Assembly: GCF_000472925.1 (NCBI RefSeq)
Contig: NZ_AXAS01000010.1
Location: 160,186 to 224,185 of the forward strand
Length of the DNA: 64,000 nt
Source: Bradyrhizobium sp. Ec3.3
Lineage (GTDB): Bacteria; Pseudomonadota; Alphaproteobacteria; Rhizobiales; Xanthobacteraceae
Direction of reading: 5' to 3'
Part shown: piece after piece, positions 1 through 9,348 of the stretch
Position numbering within the stretch: position 1 is the stretch's first letter
Layout of the letters: every line of letters begins with the position of its first letter
Position numbers and translations under genes: made by a program
The notes under the pieces: generated by a model
Told to the model about the DNA's origin: nothing
Database searches by the model: none
The model's input: only the letters and a program-made list of their open reading frames with translations

Positions 1-251
1 CGGTTCGGCCCGCCAAAACCATCCTAAAATCGCATAGCTTGAACGCGTGGCCGGACGGGGCCGATTCCCGTTTGGCGCAAACCGGCCGGCGAACGTTGCC
101 AAAAGTTTAGGCTGGAACGAAGGGATTTCTGCCGGATGCCCGCCGACGTGGCGGACCGGCCTTGAAGAAACCAGAATGGTATTGTGAGACACGGGCTGGA
201 TCGCCATTTGCATGGCGCCTCCCAACCGCCAGCAAAAAGGCCATTTAATCC

Positions 252-1592
252 ATGCGGAAAACCCTGCTGTTCCCCCTCGGCGCGCTGACCGGCGCGTGTT
301 TGACTCTGCTGGCGACCTCTCCGCAAGGCGGGCAATGGGTGGCAAGAGCGGCGGCGGGCGCGGACGATGCCTATTCGCAACTGAACCTGTTCGGCGAGGT
401 CTTCGAGCGGGTCAAGGTGAGTTACGTCGAGAAGCCCGACAACGCCAAGCTGATCGAGGGCGCCATCAACGGCATGGTCACCTCGCTCGATCCGCATTCG
501 CGCTACATGAACGACAAGGCCTGGACCGAGATGCAGGAGACCACCTCCGGCGAGTTCGGCGGGCTTGGCATCGAGGTCACCATGGAGGAGGGCCTCGTCA
601 AGGTCGTGGCGCCCATCGACGACACGCCGGCCTCCAAGGCCGGCCTCCTGTCCGGCGACCTCATCAGCAAGATCGACGGCGAGGCGGTGATGGGCATGAC
701 GCTCGAGCAGGCCGTCAACAAGATGAAGGGCCCGGTCGATACCAAGACCAAGCTCACTATCGTGCGCAAGGGCGCAGACGCGCCGCTCGACGTCGCGATC
801 ACACGCGAGATCATCCATGTGCGCCCGGTCCGGTTCCACACCGAGGGCGGCGATATCGGCTATATCCGCGTCACCTCGTTCAACGAACAGACCACAGACG
901 GCTTGCGCAAGGCCATCGCGTCGATCTCCAAGGAGATCCCGCAGGAGAAGCTCGCAGGCTATGTCGTCGATCTCCGCAACAATCCGGGCGGGCTGCTCGA
1001 CCAGGCAGTCTCGGTGTCGAGCGCCTTCCTCGCCCGTGGCGAGGTGGTGTCGACCCGCGGTCGGAACCCGGAAGAGACCCAGCGCTTCAGCGCGCATGGC
1101 GGCGACCTCACCAAGGGCAAGCCGCTGGTGGTGCTGATCAACGGCGGCTCGGCTTCCGCGTCCGAGATCGTGGCCGGCGCGCTGCATGACCACAAACGTG
1201 CCACGCTGATCGGCACGCGCTCGTTCGGCAAGGGCTCGGTGCAGACGATCATCCCGCTCGGCACCGGCAGCGGCGCGTTGGCGCTGACCACCGCGCGCTA
1301 CTACACGCCGTCGGGCCGCTCGATCCAGGCGCAGGGCATCGCGCCCGACATCGAGATCCTCCAGGACGTCCCGCCGGAGCTGAAGGGCCGTGTCGACACG
1401 ATGGCCGAATCCCAGATGCGCGGCCATCTCTCTGCAGCCGACGGCAGCGAGCAGACCGGCTCGCAATCCTACGTGCCGCCGGAGGAGAAGGACGACAAGG
1501 CGCTGCACGCCGCTTTCGACTTCCTGCACGGCGTGACCGCGAACGCCGCCACGGCAGCGCGACCGACGCCGAAGGCGGCGGTGCCGAACTAG
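252..1592 (+). CDS. ctpA: S41 family C-terminal processing peptidase
   Basis: This is a carboxy-terminal processing serine protease of 446 residues, the usual length for the alphaproteobacterial CtpA family. It starts with a hydrophobic signal or anchor segment (about residues 5-22), followed by an N-terminal helical region, a PDZ domain (about 100-175) and the S41 catalytic domain. The nucleophile motif GGSASASEI is present with the likely serine at 302, and GTRSFGKG supplies the general-base lysine at 327, so the Ser-Lys dyad is intact. The family trims C-termini of periplasmic or membrane proteins and takes part in envelope maintenance. It appears to be monocistronic, since the next gene downstream is on the opposite strand. 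No clear Shine-Dalgarno precedes the ATG. Confidence 0.93.
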   Translation: MRKTLLFPLGALTGACLTLLATSPQGGQWVARAAAGADDAYSQLNLFGEVFERVKVSYVEKPDNAKLIEGAINGMVTSLDPHSRYMNDKAWTEMQETTSGEFGGLGIEVTMEEGLVKVVAPIDDTPASKAGLLSGDLISKIDGEAVMGMTLEQAVNKMKGPVDTKTKLTIVRKGADAPLDVAITREIIHVRPVRFHTEGGDIGYIRVTSFNEQTTDGLRKAIASISKEIPQEKLAGYVVDLRNNPGGLLDQAVSVSSAFLARGEVVSTRGRNPEETQRFSAHGGDLTKGKPLVVLINGGSASASEIVAGALHDHKRATLIGTRSFGKGSVQTIIPLGTGSGALALTTARYYTPSGRSIQAQGIAPDIEILQDVPPELKGRVDTMAESQMRGHLSAADGSEQTGSQSYVPPEEKDDKALHAAFDFLHGVTANAATAARPTPKAAVPN

Positions 1593-1610
1593 GATGTAGG
1601 CCGGGATGCG

Positions 1611-1704
1611 GTAGGGTGGGCAAAGGAGCGTAAGCGACGTGCTCACCGCTTCTGCATCCGCGGACTAGACACGAGGTTGGCACGCTTTGCTTCGTCCACT
1701 CTAC
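1611..1704. repeat. imperfect inverted repeat between convergent genes
   Basis: The left arm GTAGGGTGGGCAAAG and the right arm, whose reverse complement reads GTAGAGTGGACGAAGCAAAG, pair with a few mismatches around a loop of about 55 bases. The element sits between the stop codons of two convergent genes, a usual place for intergenic palindromes in Bradyrhizobium. It may serve as a bidirectional transcription stop or be a mobile REP-like sequence. Membership of a genome-wide family is inferred. Confidence 0.6.
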
Positions 1705-1727
1705 GAACTACGACGCGAAGGCCTCGC

Positions 1728-4502
1728 CTAGCCCGCTTCGCGGCGGCGGCTTTCGTGGCCGGTCCTCTGGGCAAGCCGGCTGCGGTGGAGCGTGAACAGC
1801 TCCTGCACCTTGTCGGCCGGCTTCGCCGCGCTGAACAGATAACCCTGCATTTCGCTACAGCCGAGTGAGCGGAGCAGCCGCTGCTGCTCCTCGGTCTCCA
1901 CGCCCTCCGCGGTCGTGGTCATGCGCCGCGCAGCGGCGAGGCCGACCACGGCCTGCACGATGCTGGAGGAGCCGTCGGGTCCTGCAATGTCCTCGACGAA
2001 GCAGCGGTCGATCTTGATCTTGTCGAACGGGAACCGGTGCAGGTAGCTCAGCGACGAGTAGCCGGTGCCGAAATCATCGAGTGCGATGCGTACGCCGATG
2101 GCGCGGAGCTGATGCAGGATGGCAAGCGCGGTGTCGTCGTCGCGGATCAGAACGGCCTCGGTGATCTCGAGCTCGAGCCGGCTTGCCGGCAGGTTGGAGG
2201 CGGCGAGCGCCGCCATGATCTTCAGCGCCAGCGTGCCGCTCTTGAACTGTACGGGCGAGACGTTGACCGCAAGGCGGATGTCATCCGGCCAGATCGCAGC
2301 ATCCCGGCAGGCCGTCGCGAGCACCCACTCGCCGATCTCGTTGATGAGGCCAGTGTCCTCCGCGATCGGGATGAATTCGGCGGGCGAGACCATGCCGCGC
2401 TCGGGGTGCCGCCAGCGCACCAGAGCCTCGCAGCCCGTGATGGTGTCGTCCTTCAGGCTGAGGCAGGGCTGGTAGAACACTTCGAGCCCGCCATGGGCGA
2501 GAGCATGCCGGAGATCGGTCTCGAGCTGCCGCCGCTCGCGGACTTTGGCATCCATCTCCGGCTCGAAGAAGCGATAGGTGCGACGTCCGGCGGCCTTCGC
2601 AGCGTACATCGCCAGATCTGCATTCTTCAGGATCTGATCGAGCTCGGTGCCATGGTCCGGCGCCAGCGCAATGCCGATCGAGGCGTCCGTTGTGAGATGG
2701 TGGCCCATGCAGTCGAACGGCTCGCGGATGGCGGCGAACACCCGCGCCACGAGGTCGGTGACGTGGTCAGGCGAGGTCACGGTGCTCTGCACGATCGCGA
2801 ATTCGTCGCCACCGAGGCGGGCGACGAATTCGGTCTCGCCGGCGCAGCGGTTCAGATGCGCTGCGATCGATTTCAGCAGTTCGTCGCCGACGAGATGGCC
2901 GAGCGCGTCGTTGACGCCCTTGAATTCGTCGATGTCGATGTAGTGCACCGCGATCTGTTCGCCGTCGGCGATCGCGCCCAACGCTTCCCGCAGATGCTCG
3001 TGGAACATGGCGCGGTTGGGCAGATCGGTCAGCGCATCGTAGTGCGCAAGATGCGTGATGCGCTCCTCGGTGCGGCGGCGCTCGGTGATGTCCTCATGCG
3101 TCGCGACCCACCCGCCGTCCGCGAGCGGCTCGTTGACGATCTGGATCGAGCGGCCGTCCGAGGTGTCGATGACCATGGAGTTGCGCAGGTGGATGTCGCG
3201 CAGCACGCGCGCGGCATATCGGTTGACGTCGCCGGCGAACGAGCCGGTCGCCTTGCGGTGCGCGATGATGTCGTGGAAACTGCAGCCGGGCTTCACGACA
3301 TCGGCCGACAATCCATACATTTCCAGATAGCGCTGGTTACAGACCACCAGCCGTCGCGAGTCGTCGAACAACAGAAGCCCCTGGGTCATGTTGTTGACGG
3401 CGCGGTCGAGTCGTTGCTTCTCCAGCGTCAGCCGTTCCCGCGAAAGACGGTGCTGTGCGGACAGTTTGCGAACCACGGCAATCAGGAGCCCGGCGATGGC
3501 GAGCGCCGAAGCGATGGCGATCGAGATCAGGAATCCGATCTGCTCGTGCCAGGCTGCGAGCGCGGCCGCTCTCGTGTTGGTCGCGACCATTACGATCGGG
3601 AAGTGGGGCAGGGCGTGTGATGAGATCAGGCGGTCATCACCGTCGACCGTGCTCGTGAAGCGGCCGGTGAAGTGATCGAGATCGAACATCTTCTGCTGCG
3701 CCTCGGGGCCGGTCTTGAAGTTCTGGCCCATGGCTTCGTCGACATGGGGATAGCGGGCGAGCAGCGTGCCGTCGCGGTGAAGCATCGAGATCGTCGCGCC
3801 TTCGCCGAGCGCGACGGACGCGAAGAATTTCTCGAAACTGGCGGGCTCGATGCCGCGCCCGACCAAGCCCAGGAACTCGCCGTTCGGGTCCGTGACCTTG
3901 CGGAGGATCAGGATCGTCCACATGCCGGAGACACGGCTGTGCACGGGTTGGACCAGCATGTCCGGCGAGCGCGGGTCGAACTTGAAGGACCTAAAATAGG
4001 CGCGGTCGGCGACATTGACCTTCGGCGGAGGCCAGACGAGCGAGGAGTTGATCAGCTCGCCGTCGGCGTCGAAAATGTTGACGCCGCCGACATAGGACAG
4101 CGCCTCCATCTTGGAGCGAAGCGTCCGATGGACGTCCTGGGTGGACAGGCGCCGGCGGTAGTCTTCGACGCTCGCAATCCCGCTGGCGCGCACGTTCGTG
4201 ATCAGGTCTTTCTGGATGACCTCGAAATCCTGGAGCTGCTGGTCGAAATGATGAGCGAGGAGCAGCGCCGTGTTATCCAGCTCGCGCGCACTGTTGCGCA
4301 GCGCCCGCTCGCGGAAGTTCTGCGCCATCAGCGTTGCGCCGATCGCGATCGCCGCAATCAGCAGCATGCCGCCCACCACCAGCCAGCGGATCGGTCCGCT
4401 GCGGATCATTGCCGTTTGGTCGAGGAGGCGACTGCCGAATCCCGTCATGATCTGAAACGCTGCCGTGCACACGCCAGGATCAGTTCTTGAGCCTGGAAAC
4501 AT
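1728..4502 (-). CDS. membrane cyclic-di-GMP enzyme, Cache-PAS-GGDEF-EAL
   Basis: This is a bifunctional-type diguanylate cyclase/phosphodiesterase of up to 924 residues. A transmembrane helix near residue 45 is followed by a periplasmic Cache-like sensor region (about 65-310), a second transmembrane helix (about 325-345), a PAS domain (about 365-475), then GGDEF and EAL domains. The GGDEF signature appears intact as LGGDEF, and the EAL domain keeps EALVRW and DDFGTGYSS, so both activities are possible. It is likely an inner-membrane sensor tuning cyclic-di-GMP. The start is uncertain: no strong ribosome site precedes the first ATG, and ATGs at 4448 and 4409 would still retain the first membrane helix. 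It is not obviously in an operon. Confidence 0.92.
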   Translation of the reverse strand: MFPGSRTDPGVCTAAFQIMTGFGSRLLDQTAMIRSGPIRWLVVGGMLLIAAIAIGATLMAQNFRERALRNSARELDNTALLLAHHFDQQLQDFEVIQKDLITNVRASGIASVEDYRRRLSTQDVHRTLRSKMEALSYVGGVNIFDADGELINSSLVWPPPKVNVADRAYFRSFKFDPRSPDMLVQPVHSRVSGMWTILILRKVTDPNGEFLGLVGRGIEPASFEKFFASVALGEGATISMLHRDGTLLARYPHVDEAMGQNFKTGPEAQQKMFDLDHFTGRFTSTVDGDDRLISSHALPHFPIVMVATNTRAAALAAWHEQIGFLISIAIASALAIAGLLIAVVRKLSAQHRLSRERLTLEKQRLDRAVNNMTQGLLLFDDSRRLVVCNQRYLEMYGLSADVVKPGCSFHDIIAHRKATGSFAGDVNRYAARVLRDIHLRNSMVIDTSDGRSIQIVNEPLADGGWVATHEDITERRRTEERITHLAHYDALTDLPNRAMFHEHLREALGAIADGEQIAVHYIDIDEFKGVNDALGHLVGDELLKSIAAHLNRCAGETEFVARLGGDEFAIVQSTVTSPDHVTDLVARVFAAIREPFDCMGHHLTTDASIGIALAPDHGTELDQILKNADLAMYAAKAAGRRTYRFFEPEMDAKVRERRQLETDLRHALAHGGLEVFYQPCLSLKDDTITGCEALVRWRHPERGMVSPAEFIPIAEDTGLINEIGEWVLATACRDAAIWPDDIRLAVNVSPVQFKSGTLALKIMAALAASNLPASRLELEITEAVLIRDDDTALAILHQLRAIGVRIALDDFGTGYSSLSYLHRFPFDKIKIDRCFVEDIAGPDGSSSIVQAVVGLAAARRMTTTAEGVETEEQQRLLRSLGCSEMQGYLFSAAKPADKVQELFTLHRSRLAQRTGHESRRREAG

Positions 4503-4769
4503 CCGTCGGTTTACGGGAACGATGTGGAGGCGACGTTAGGAAGCGCGGTTAACGAAGGGTGAATCGACGCGAGAGTCCTGGGGCGCGCGCGATGAGCAAG
4601 GCCAGCAGATATTGCCGGTGCGGTGTATCTGAGCGGTCAATTCTTGCCGGTTGCGCCCGCATCAACCGAAACTTAACCACCTAACATGCTGGCGATGCTC
4701 ACGCGCACTCTGGCACGCGGCTTGCGAGTTGTCCCGTCATCCCAACGGAGAGGACAGGATAACAGGATC

Positions 4770-4934
4770 ATGAAGACGATGTTGCAGAAGTTCATTGCCG
4801 ACGAGTCTGGCGCCACCGCGATCGAATACGGCCTGATCGCCGCCGGCATCGCGCTTGCCATCATCACCGTCGTCAACGGGCTCGGCAGCAAGCTGAGCAG
4901 CAAGTTCGGATCAATCAGCGCCTCGCTGCGCTGA
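4770..4934 (+). CDS. Flp family type IVb pilin
   Basis: This is a 54-residue Flp/TadA-type pilin. It has a short basic leader, then the conserved segment ESGATAIEYGLIAAGIA, containing the family's glutamate and tyrosine, and a single hydrophobic helix. Prepilin peptidase normally cuts ahead of the helix and the product is assembled by the Tad secretion machinery. The ATG at 4770 was chosen over an upstream in-frame start because it gives the standard length and follows GGAGAGGA. No tad/cpa assembly genes occur in the window, so this is an orphan pilin copy. Its last 20 bases overlap the end of the convergent MFS gene. Confidence 0.9.
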   Translation: MKTMLQKFIADESGATAIEYGLIAAGIALAIITVVNGLGSKLSSKFGSISASLR

Positions 4935-6171
4935 TCGTCCGCATTCCGCTCCACAACGCCGGCGCAGCCACGATCAGCGCCGCGACGACGTTCGTGGCCG
5001 CGCTGATCAGGATCGGCAGCGTGTAGCTGTGCGTGGCGTCGTAGACGAAGCCCGCGGCGCTCGGCCCGATCAGCGTGCCGAACGCGACGCTGGTATAGAG
5101 AATGCCGATGATGCCGCTGACGTTGCGCCCGCCGAAATGGTCCATCACCACGGCGGGCAGCACCGCGACCCAGCCGCCATAGAACACGCCATAGACGAAG
5201 GCGAAGGTTGCAAGCGCGAAAGCGCTTGCCGAAATCGCCCAGATGGCCATGGCGAGCGCCATGCCGAGCAGCACCATGATCAGCGAGAGATCGCGGCCGA
5301 TCCGGTCGGCAAGCCCGCCGAGTAGGAAGCGGCCCGCGGTGCTGCCGACGCCGATCGTGCCAAGCAGCAGCACGGCGGACGAAGTCGAAACGCCGTGATC
5401 GCGTGCGTAGGGCACGAGATGCACGAAAGGGACAAAAGCGCCGAACGAGCAGACCAGGCACGAAAGATAGAGGCCGGCGAACCGCGCCGAGCGCACGGCC
5501 TCCAGCACCGCGACGCCACCGCTTCCGTTAGCGCATGCTGCCTCAGGCGGGTCGCCGTCCGGGCCGAGGCCGCGGTCTTGTGGATCGTTCTCGAGCAGCA
5601 ATGAAATCCCGCCGCCCAGTACGACGGCGAGTGCGGCCAGCACCAGATAGGCCCCGCGCCAGCCGAATGTCGCGATCAGCAGCGAAGCGATCGGCGGCAT
5701 CGCCAGCGTACCGAGCCCGATGCCGCTGACGGCCAGTCCGGAAGCAAAGCCGCGGCGTTTGACGAACCAGCGCTGCACCGCTCCGATCGCCGGGACGTAG
5801 GCGCAGCCGACGCCGAGGCCTATTCCGAGTCCGTAGGCGAGATAGACCCCGGTGAGAGAGCGCGCTGCGCTTGCGGCCGCAAGGCCCGCGGCGACCACGA
5901 TCATGCCAGTCACGGCCAGGGGACGAGCGCCAAAGCGGTCAGCGAGCGGGCCGCTGACGACCCCGAGCGCAAAATACAGAAAGCCCGCGATCGAGAACAC
6001 CAGCGAAACCGCGCCGCGCGAGGCGCCGAAGTCGCGCTGGAGCGGTTCCAGGAACGCACTGAACGTGTAGGCGGAACCGAATCCAACGAACGTCACCGCG
6101 AAGGCCGCGGCGACGACGAACCAGCCGTAGAACAGGTGGGGACGGGTGATTGTCGTTGTGTCCGTTGTCAT
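4915..6171 (-). CDS. MFS transporter, oxalate/formate-antiporter-like
   Basis: This is a 12-helix major facilitator permease of 418 residues. Glycine-rich helices and the loop motif GPLADRFGARPLAV between helices 2 and 3 match MFS motif A. Overall it resembles monocarboxylate or oxalate/formate-type exporters; the substrate cannot be read from sequence. The ATG at 6171 was preferred over one 12 bases upstream because GGAGG lies five bases ahead of it. It is divergent from the CGNR zinc-finger gene, and the shared 97-base interval holds a repeated palindromic site, so that regulator probably controls it. The 3' end overlaps the convergent pilin gene by 20 bases. Confidence 0.88.
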   Translation of the reverse strand: MTTDTTTITRPHLFYGWFVVAAAFAVTFVGFGSAYTFSAFLEPLQRDFGASRGAVSLVFSIAGFLYFALGVVSGPLADRFGARPLAVTGMIVVAAGLAAASAARSLTGVYLAYGLGIGLGVGCAYVPAIGAVQRWFVKRRGFASGLAVSGIGLGTLAMPPIASLLIATFGWRGAYLVLAALAVVLGGGISLLLENDPQDRGLGPDGDPPEAACANGSGGVAVLEAVRSARFAGLYLSCLVCSFGAFVPFVHLVPYARDHGVSTSSAVLLLGTIGVGSTAGRFLLGGLADRIGRDLSLIMVLLGMALAMAIWAISASAFALATFAFVYGVFYGGWVAVLPAVVMDHFGGRNVSGIIGILYTSVAFGTLIGPSAAGFVYDATHSYTLPILISAATNVVAALIVAAPALWSGMRTISAARR

Positions 6172-6199
6172 CTCGGCCTCCATGGTCTGACGCGATCTG

Positions 6200-6267
6200 T
6201 GACACCAGTAAACGATTTATACGAGTGTCAGTTGCAGCAAACCAGTAAAAATGATTTACTGGTGTCA
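6200..6267. promoter_or_regulatory. repeated palindromic operator between MFS and CGNR genes
   Basis: The motif ACCAGTAAA occurs at 6204-6212 and 6241-6249, and as its reverse complement at 6255-6263. The last two form a palindrome with a five-base spacer. The outer copies extend to a longer inverted pair, TGACACCAGTAAA (6200-6212) against TTTACTGGTGTCA (6255-6267). The right arm abuts the ATG of the CGNR gene. This layout suits a divergent promoter bound by a regulator, most simply the adjacent CGNR protein. Confidence 0.7.
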
Positions 6268-6861
6268 ATGTCCAGGCAGTCCCGCAAATTCAGGGTTCCC
6301 GACGAGCTGGCGAATCTCTACGAATTCGCCAATTCGCTCGATTTTCGCCATTTCACGCATTTCGGCGTGCAGCATCCGCAAAGCGATGCGCTTTCCGGCC
6401 CGAAGGCGCTCGGGGATTGGTTGGCGGAGCACGGCATGGGCGAGGGCGGTGCGAAGATCACGCCAGCGATGTTCCATACCGCACTGCGACTGCGCGGGGC
6501 GCTGCGCGCCTATTTGCAATGCGAGCCGGCCGAGCGGCGCAGGAACAGGGATGTCCTTGGCGCGCTCGACGGCGCGCTCGAACCGTTTCCGTTGCGGGTG
6601 GAGGCGCGTGCGGGCCGCGGCGCAATGCTTGCAGCTGTGCGTCGGGATGCCCTTGCTGGTCTGTCGGCCATCGCCATCGAGGTTCACGATGGCACGCTTG
6701 CGGGTACGCTGGACCGGCTGAAGATGTGCGCCTCGGAGGAATGCCGCCGGGTATTCTACGACCGGTCCAAACCGTCCACCCGGCGCTGGTGCATGGCGAC
6801 GCTGTGCGGCAATCGGATGAAGACGCGGGCCTACCGTGAGCGCCAGCGCGAGGCGAAATAG
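6268..6861 (+). CDS. CGNR zinc-finger / ABATE-domain regulator
   Basis: This 197-residue protein has the two-part layout of the CGNR family. The N-terminal ABATE-like domain covers about residues 1-140. The C-terminal zinc finger begins at LKMCASEECRRVFYD and ends at MATLCGNRMKTRAYR, supplying the C-x4-C and CGNR cysteines. Family members are thought to be transcription regulators, often next to transporter genes. The ATG at 6268 gives the normal N-terminus; in-frame codons upstream would run into the divergent MFS gene. No Shine-Dalgarno is visible, and the palindromic site touches the start codon, which fits autorepression or a leaderless transcript. Confidence 0.85.
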   Translation: MSRQSRKFRVPDELANLYEFANSLDFRHFTHFGVQHPQSDALSGPKALGDWLAEHGMGEGGAKITPAMFHTALRLRGALRAYLQCEPAERRRNRDVLGALDGALEPFPLRVEARAGRGAMLAAVRRDALAGLSAIAIEVHDGTLAGTLDRLKMCASEECRRVFYDRSKPSTRRWCMATLCGNRMKTRAYRERQREAK

Positions 6862-6883
6862 TTCAGGGCGTGCTTTATTGATT

Positions 6884-6980
6884 GAGCATGATCTCCGCGC
6901 AAACGCGTTCCGCGTTTGTCGCGAGGAAAAACCGCCGCAAACTTTGCGCTAACGCGGCCCTTCGGGTCAGGATCATGCTC
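6884..6980. repeat. palindromic repeat bounded by GAGCATGATC
   Basis: A perfect 10-base inverted repeat, GAGCATGATC (6884-6893) and GATCATGCTC (6971-6980), encloses about 77 bases with internal complementary pieces such as AAACGCG/CGCGTTT. It lies between the convergent CGNR and moaC stop codons. The same termini occur at 17853-17901, so it looks like a dispersed palindromic family with variable cores. Confidence 0.65.
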
Positions 6981-7489
6981 TAGGCGCGGTAGTGGCCGGA
7001 CTTGCCGCCCTTCTTCTCGACGAGGTGGATGCCCTCGATGCGCACGCCGCGTTCCACCGCCTTGATCATGTCGTAGATCGTGAGGCAGGCGACCGAGACG
7101 GCGGTCAACGCCTCCATCTCGACGCCGGTTGGACCTGTGACCTTTACGGCGGCACGGACGAGACAACCCGGCAGCTTGTCGTCGGGCTCGATGTCGACGG
7201 TAACCTTCGAGAGCGCGAGGGGATGGCAGAGCGGGATCAGCTCCGAGGTACGCTTGGCCGCCATGATGCCGGCGATGCGGGCGGTGCCGAGCACGTCGCC
7301 CTTCTTGGCGTTGCCGGAGCGGATCAGGTCGAGCGTCGCCCTGGTCATCACGACGTGCCCCTCCGCGACCGCGAGCCGCTCGGTCGCGGGCTTCTCCGAC
7401 ACGTCCACCATCCGTGCCTCGCCGGAGGTGCCGATATGGGTGAGGGCGGGTTTTGCCTTTGCTTTGGCCCTGGAGGGTGAACGCGCCAT
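6980..7489 (-). CDS. moaC: cyclic pyranopterin monophosphate synthase MoaC
   Basis: MoaC converts the MoaA product 3',8-cyclo-7,8-dihydro-GTP into cyclic pyranopterin monophosphate in molybdenum cofactor synthesis. The 169-residue product carries [19 protein letters not shown] near the N-terminus, the conserved PLCHPLALS segment and a closing [10 protein letters not shown]. The ATG at 7489 was chosen because it follows the trpC stop codon by one base, giving likely translational coupling. The trpC-moaC order is common in Bradyrhizobium and relatives. A basic 15-residue N-terminal extension precedes the usual start of the fold. Confidence 0.95.
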   Translation of the reverse strand: MARSPSRAKAKAKPALTHIGTSGEARMVDVSEKPATERLAVAEGHVVMTRATLDLIRSGNAKKGDVLGTARIAGIMAAKRTSELIPLCHPLALSKVTVDIEPDDKLPGCLVRAAVKVTGPTGVEMEALTAVSVACLTIYDMIKAVERGVRIEGIHLVEKKGGKSGHYRA

Positions 7490-7490
7490 C

Positions 7491-8309
7491 TCAGCGCGTG
7501 CCCGTGGCGCGCGGGGCCTCGCGCGACAGCAGCGCACGGGTGGCGGCCGTCACGTCGGCCTGCCGCATCAGGCTTTCGCCGACGAGGAAGGTCGACATGC
7601 CCACGCGCTCGAGGCGGGCGAGGTCCGCCGGGGTGAAGATGCCGCTTTCGCCGACCATCAGCCGCCCCTCGGGGATCAGCGGCGCAAGCGCCTCGCTGGT
7701 CGCAAGCGTGGTCTCGAAGGTGCGCAAGTTGCGATTGTTGACCCCGATCATCGGCGAGCGCAGTTTTAGCGCGCGGTCGAGCTCGCTCGTGTCATGGATC
7801 TCGATCAGGACGTCCATGCCGAGGGACAGCGCGGCGTCCTCGATATCTTTTGCGACCGCATCGTCGAGCGCCGCCATGATGATGAGGATGCAATCGGCGC
7901 CATAGGCGCGGGCCTCGACCACCTGATAGGTGTCGAACAGAAAATCCTTGCGCAGCACCGGCAGCGACGTCGCCGCGCGCGCTGCGACCATGAAGTCGAT
8001 ATGACCCTGGAAGGAGGGCGTATCCGTCAGCACCGACAGGCAAGCAGCGCCGCCGGCCTCGTAGGCCCTCGCGAGCAGCGGCGGGTCGAAATCGGGACGG
8101 ATCAGTCCCTTGGAGGGGGATGCCTTCTTGACCTCGGCGATCAACGCATAGTCGCCATTGGCGAGCTTGTTGCGGATCGCACGCAGAAAACCGCGCGGCG
8201 CAGCTGCGACCTTGGCCTTGGCTTCCAAGGCAGCTAGCGGCTGCGCGCGCTTGGCTGCCGCGATCTCCTCACGCTTATACGCCTCGATCTTGGTCAGGAT
8301 GTCCGACAT
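7491..8309 (-). CDS. trpC: indole-3-glycerol phosphate synthase
   Basis: TrpC closes the indole ring in tryptophan synthesis, converting carboxyphenylamino-deoxyribulose phosphate to indole-3-glycerol phosphate. The 272-residue protein is a monofunctional (beta/alpha)8 barrel. It shows the N-terminal [13 protein letters not shown], the lysine-containing [13 protein letters not shown] and the later [11 protein letters not shown] and VGESG segments typical of the family. It follows trpD by eight bases and precedes moaC by one base on the same strand, so the genes probably share a transcript. There is no fusion to TrpF, unlike in enterobacteria. Confidence 0.96.
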   Translation of the reverse strand: MSDILTKIEAYKREEIAAAKRAQPLAALEAKAKVAAAPRGFLRAIRNKLANGDYALIAEVKKASPSKGLIRPDFDPPLLARAYEAGGAACLSVLTDTPSFQGHIDFMVAARAATSLPVLRKDFLFDTYQVVEARAYGADCILIIMAALDDAVAKDIEDAALSLGMDVLIEIHDTSELDRALKLRSPMIGVNNRNLRTFETTLATSEALAPLIPEGRLMVGESGIFTPADLARLERVGMSTFLVGESLMRQADVTAATRALLSREAPRATGTR

Positions 8310-8317
8310 GCGAGGGC

Positions 8318-9331
8318 TCAGCTATTGGAGACCGCGATCAGGTGCTTTAGCCGCGCCGACGCCGCACCGCTGTCGATCGACTTGGTGCCGAGCGCCACAC
8401 CTTCCTTGATGTCCTTGGCGCGGCCGGCCACCACCAGCGCGGCGGCCGCGTTGACCAGCGCAACATCGCGATAGGGGCTCGGCTTGCAGTCGAGCACGCT
8501 TTGCAGCGCGATCGCGTTGGCGTCGGCATCGCCGCCCTTCAAGCCGATCGCTTCGCAGCGAGGAAGGCCTGCGTCCTCGGGGGTGATCTCAAAGCTCTTG
8601 ATCTCGCCATTGTGCAGCGAGCTGACGAAGGTTGGGCCGGTGAGGGTGATCTCGTCGAGCCCGTCGGAGCCGTGCACCACCCAGACCGAGTCGGAGCCGA
8701 GATTCTTCAGCACCTGCGCCAGCGGCTGCACCCATTGCCGGGAGAACACGCCGACCATCTGCCGCTTCACGCCGGCCGGATTGGACAGCGGTCCGAGCAG
8801 GTTGAAGATGGTGCGGGTGGCGAGCTCGACGCGGGTCGGGCCGACGTTCTTCATCGCGGGATGATGCGCGGGTGCGAACATGAAGCCGATGCCGCATTCG
8901 CGCACGCAGCGGCCGACGTCCTCGGGCTTGAGATCGATCTTCACGCCGAGCGAGGCCAGCACGTCGGCTGCGCCCGAGCGCGACGACAGCGCGCGGTTGC
9001 CGTGCTTTGCGACGGGCACGCCGGCGCCCGAGACGATGAAGGAGGCGCAGGTCGAGACGTTGACCGAGCCCGAGCCGTCGCCGCCGGTGCCGACGATGTC
9101 GACGGCATCCGCCGGCGCGCTGACGCGCAGCATCTTGGAGCGCATCGCCGAGACCGCGCCGGTGATCTCGTCCACGGTTTCGCCGCGTACGCGCAGCGCC
9201 ATCAGAAGCCCGCCCATCTGCGAGGGCGTGGCCTCGCCGGACATCATGGCATCGAAGGCGGAGGCCGCTTCGTCACGCGACAGGCTGGCGCCGGTCGCCA
9301 CTTTTCCAATAATCGATTTCAGGTCGTCCAT
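8318..9331 (-). CDS. trpD: anthranilate phosphoribosyltransferase
   Basis: TrpD transfers phosphoribosyl from PRPP to anthranilate, the second step of tryptophan synthesis. The 337-residue product is full length. It contains [14 protein letters not shown] for pyrophosphate binding and [16 protein letters not shown] for anthranilate/PRPP contacts. It is monofunctional, without a TrpG glutaminase domain. The gene follows ppiD by 17 bases and is followed closely by trpC. No trpG or trpE lies in the window, so the tryptophan genes are split. Confidence 0.97.
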   Translation of the reverse strand: MDDLKSIIGKVATGASLSRDEAASAFDAMMSGEATPSQMGGLLMALRVRGETVDEITGAVSAMRSKMLRVSAPADAVDIVGTGGDGSGSVNVSTCASFIVSGAGVPVAKHGNRALSSRSGAADVLASLGVKIDLKPEDVGRCVRECGIGFMFAPAHHPAMKNVGPTRVELATRTIFNLLGPLSNPAGVKRQMVGVFSRQWVQPLAQVLKNLGSDSVWVVHGSDGLDEITLTGPTFVSSLHNGEIKSFEITPEDAGLPRCEAIGLKGGDADANAIALQSVLDCKPSPYRDVALVNAAAALVVAGRAKDIKEGVALGTKSIDSGAASARLKHLIAVSNS

Positions 9332-9348
9332 CGCGTGCTTTCAACTGC

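Noticed and set aside
24..1646. Long minus-strand open frame opposite ctpA
   Set aside because: High-GC antisense shadow: it mirrors the ctpA codon pattern, is rich in Arg/Asp/Leu/His and has no recognisable domain.
2037..3620. 527-codon plus-strand open frame inside the GGDEF/EAL gene
   Set aside because: Antisense shadow; the opposite strand has intact catalytic motifs and this frame has none.
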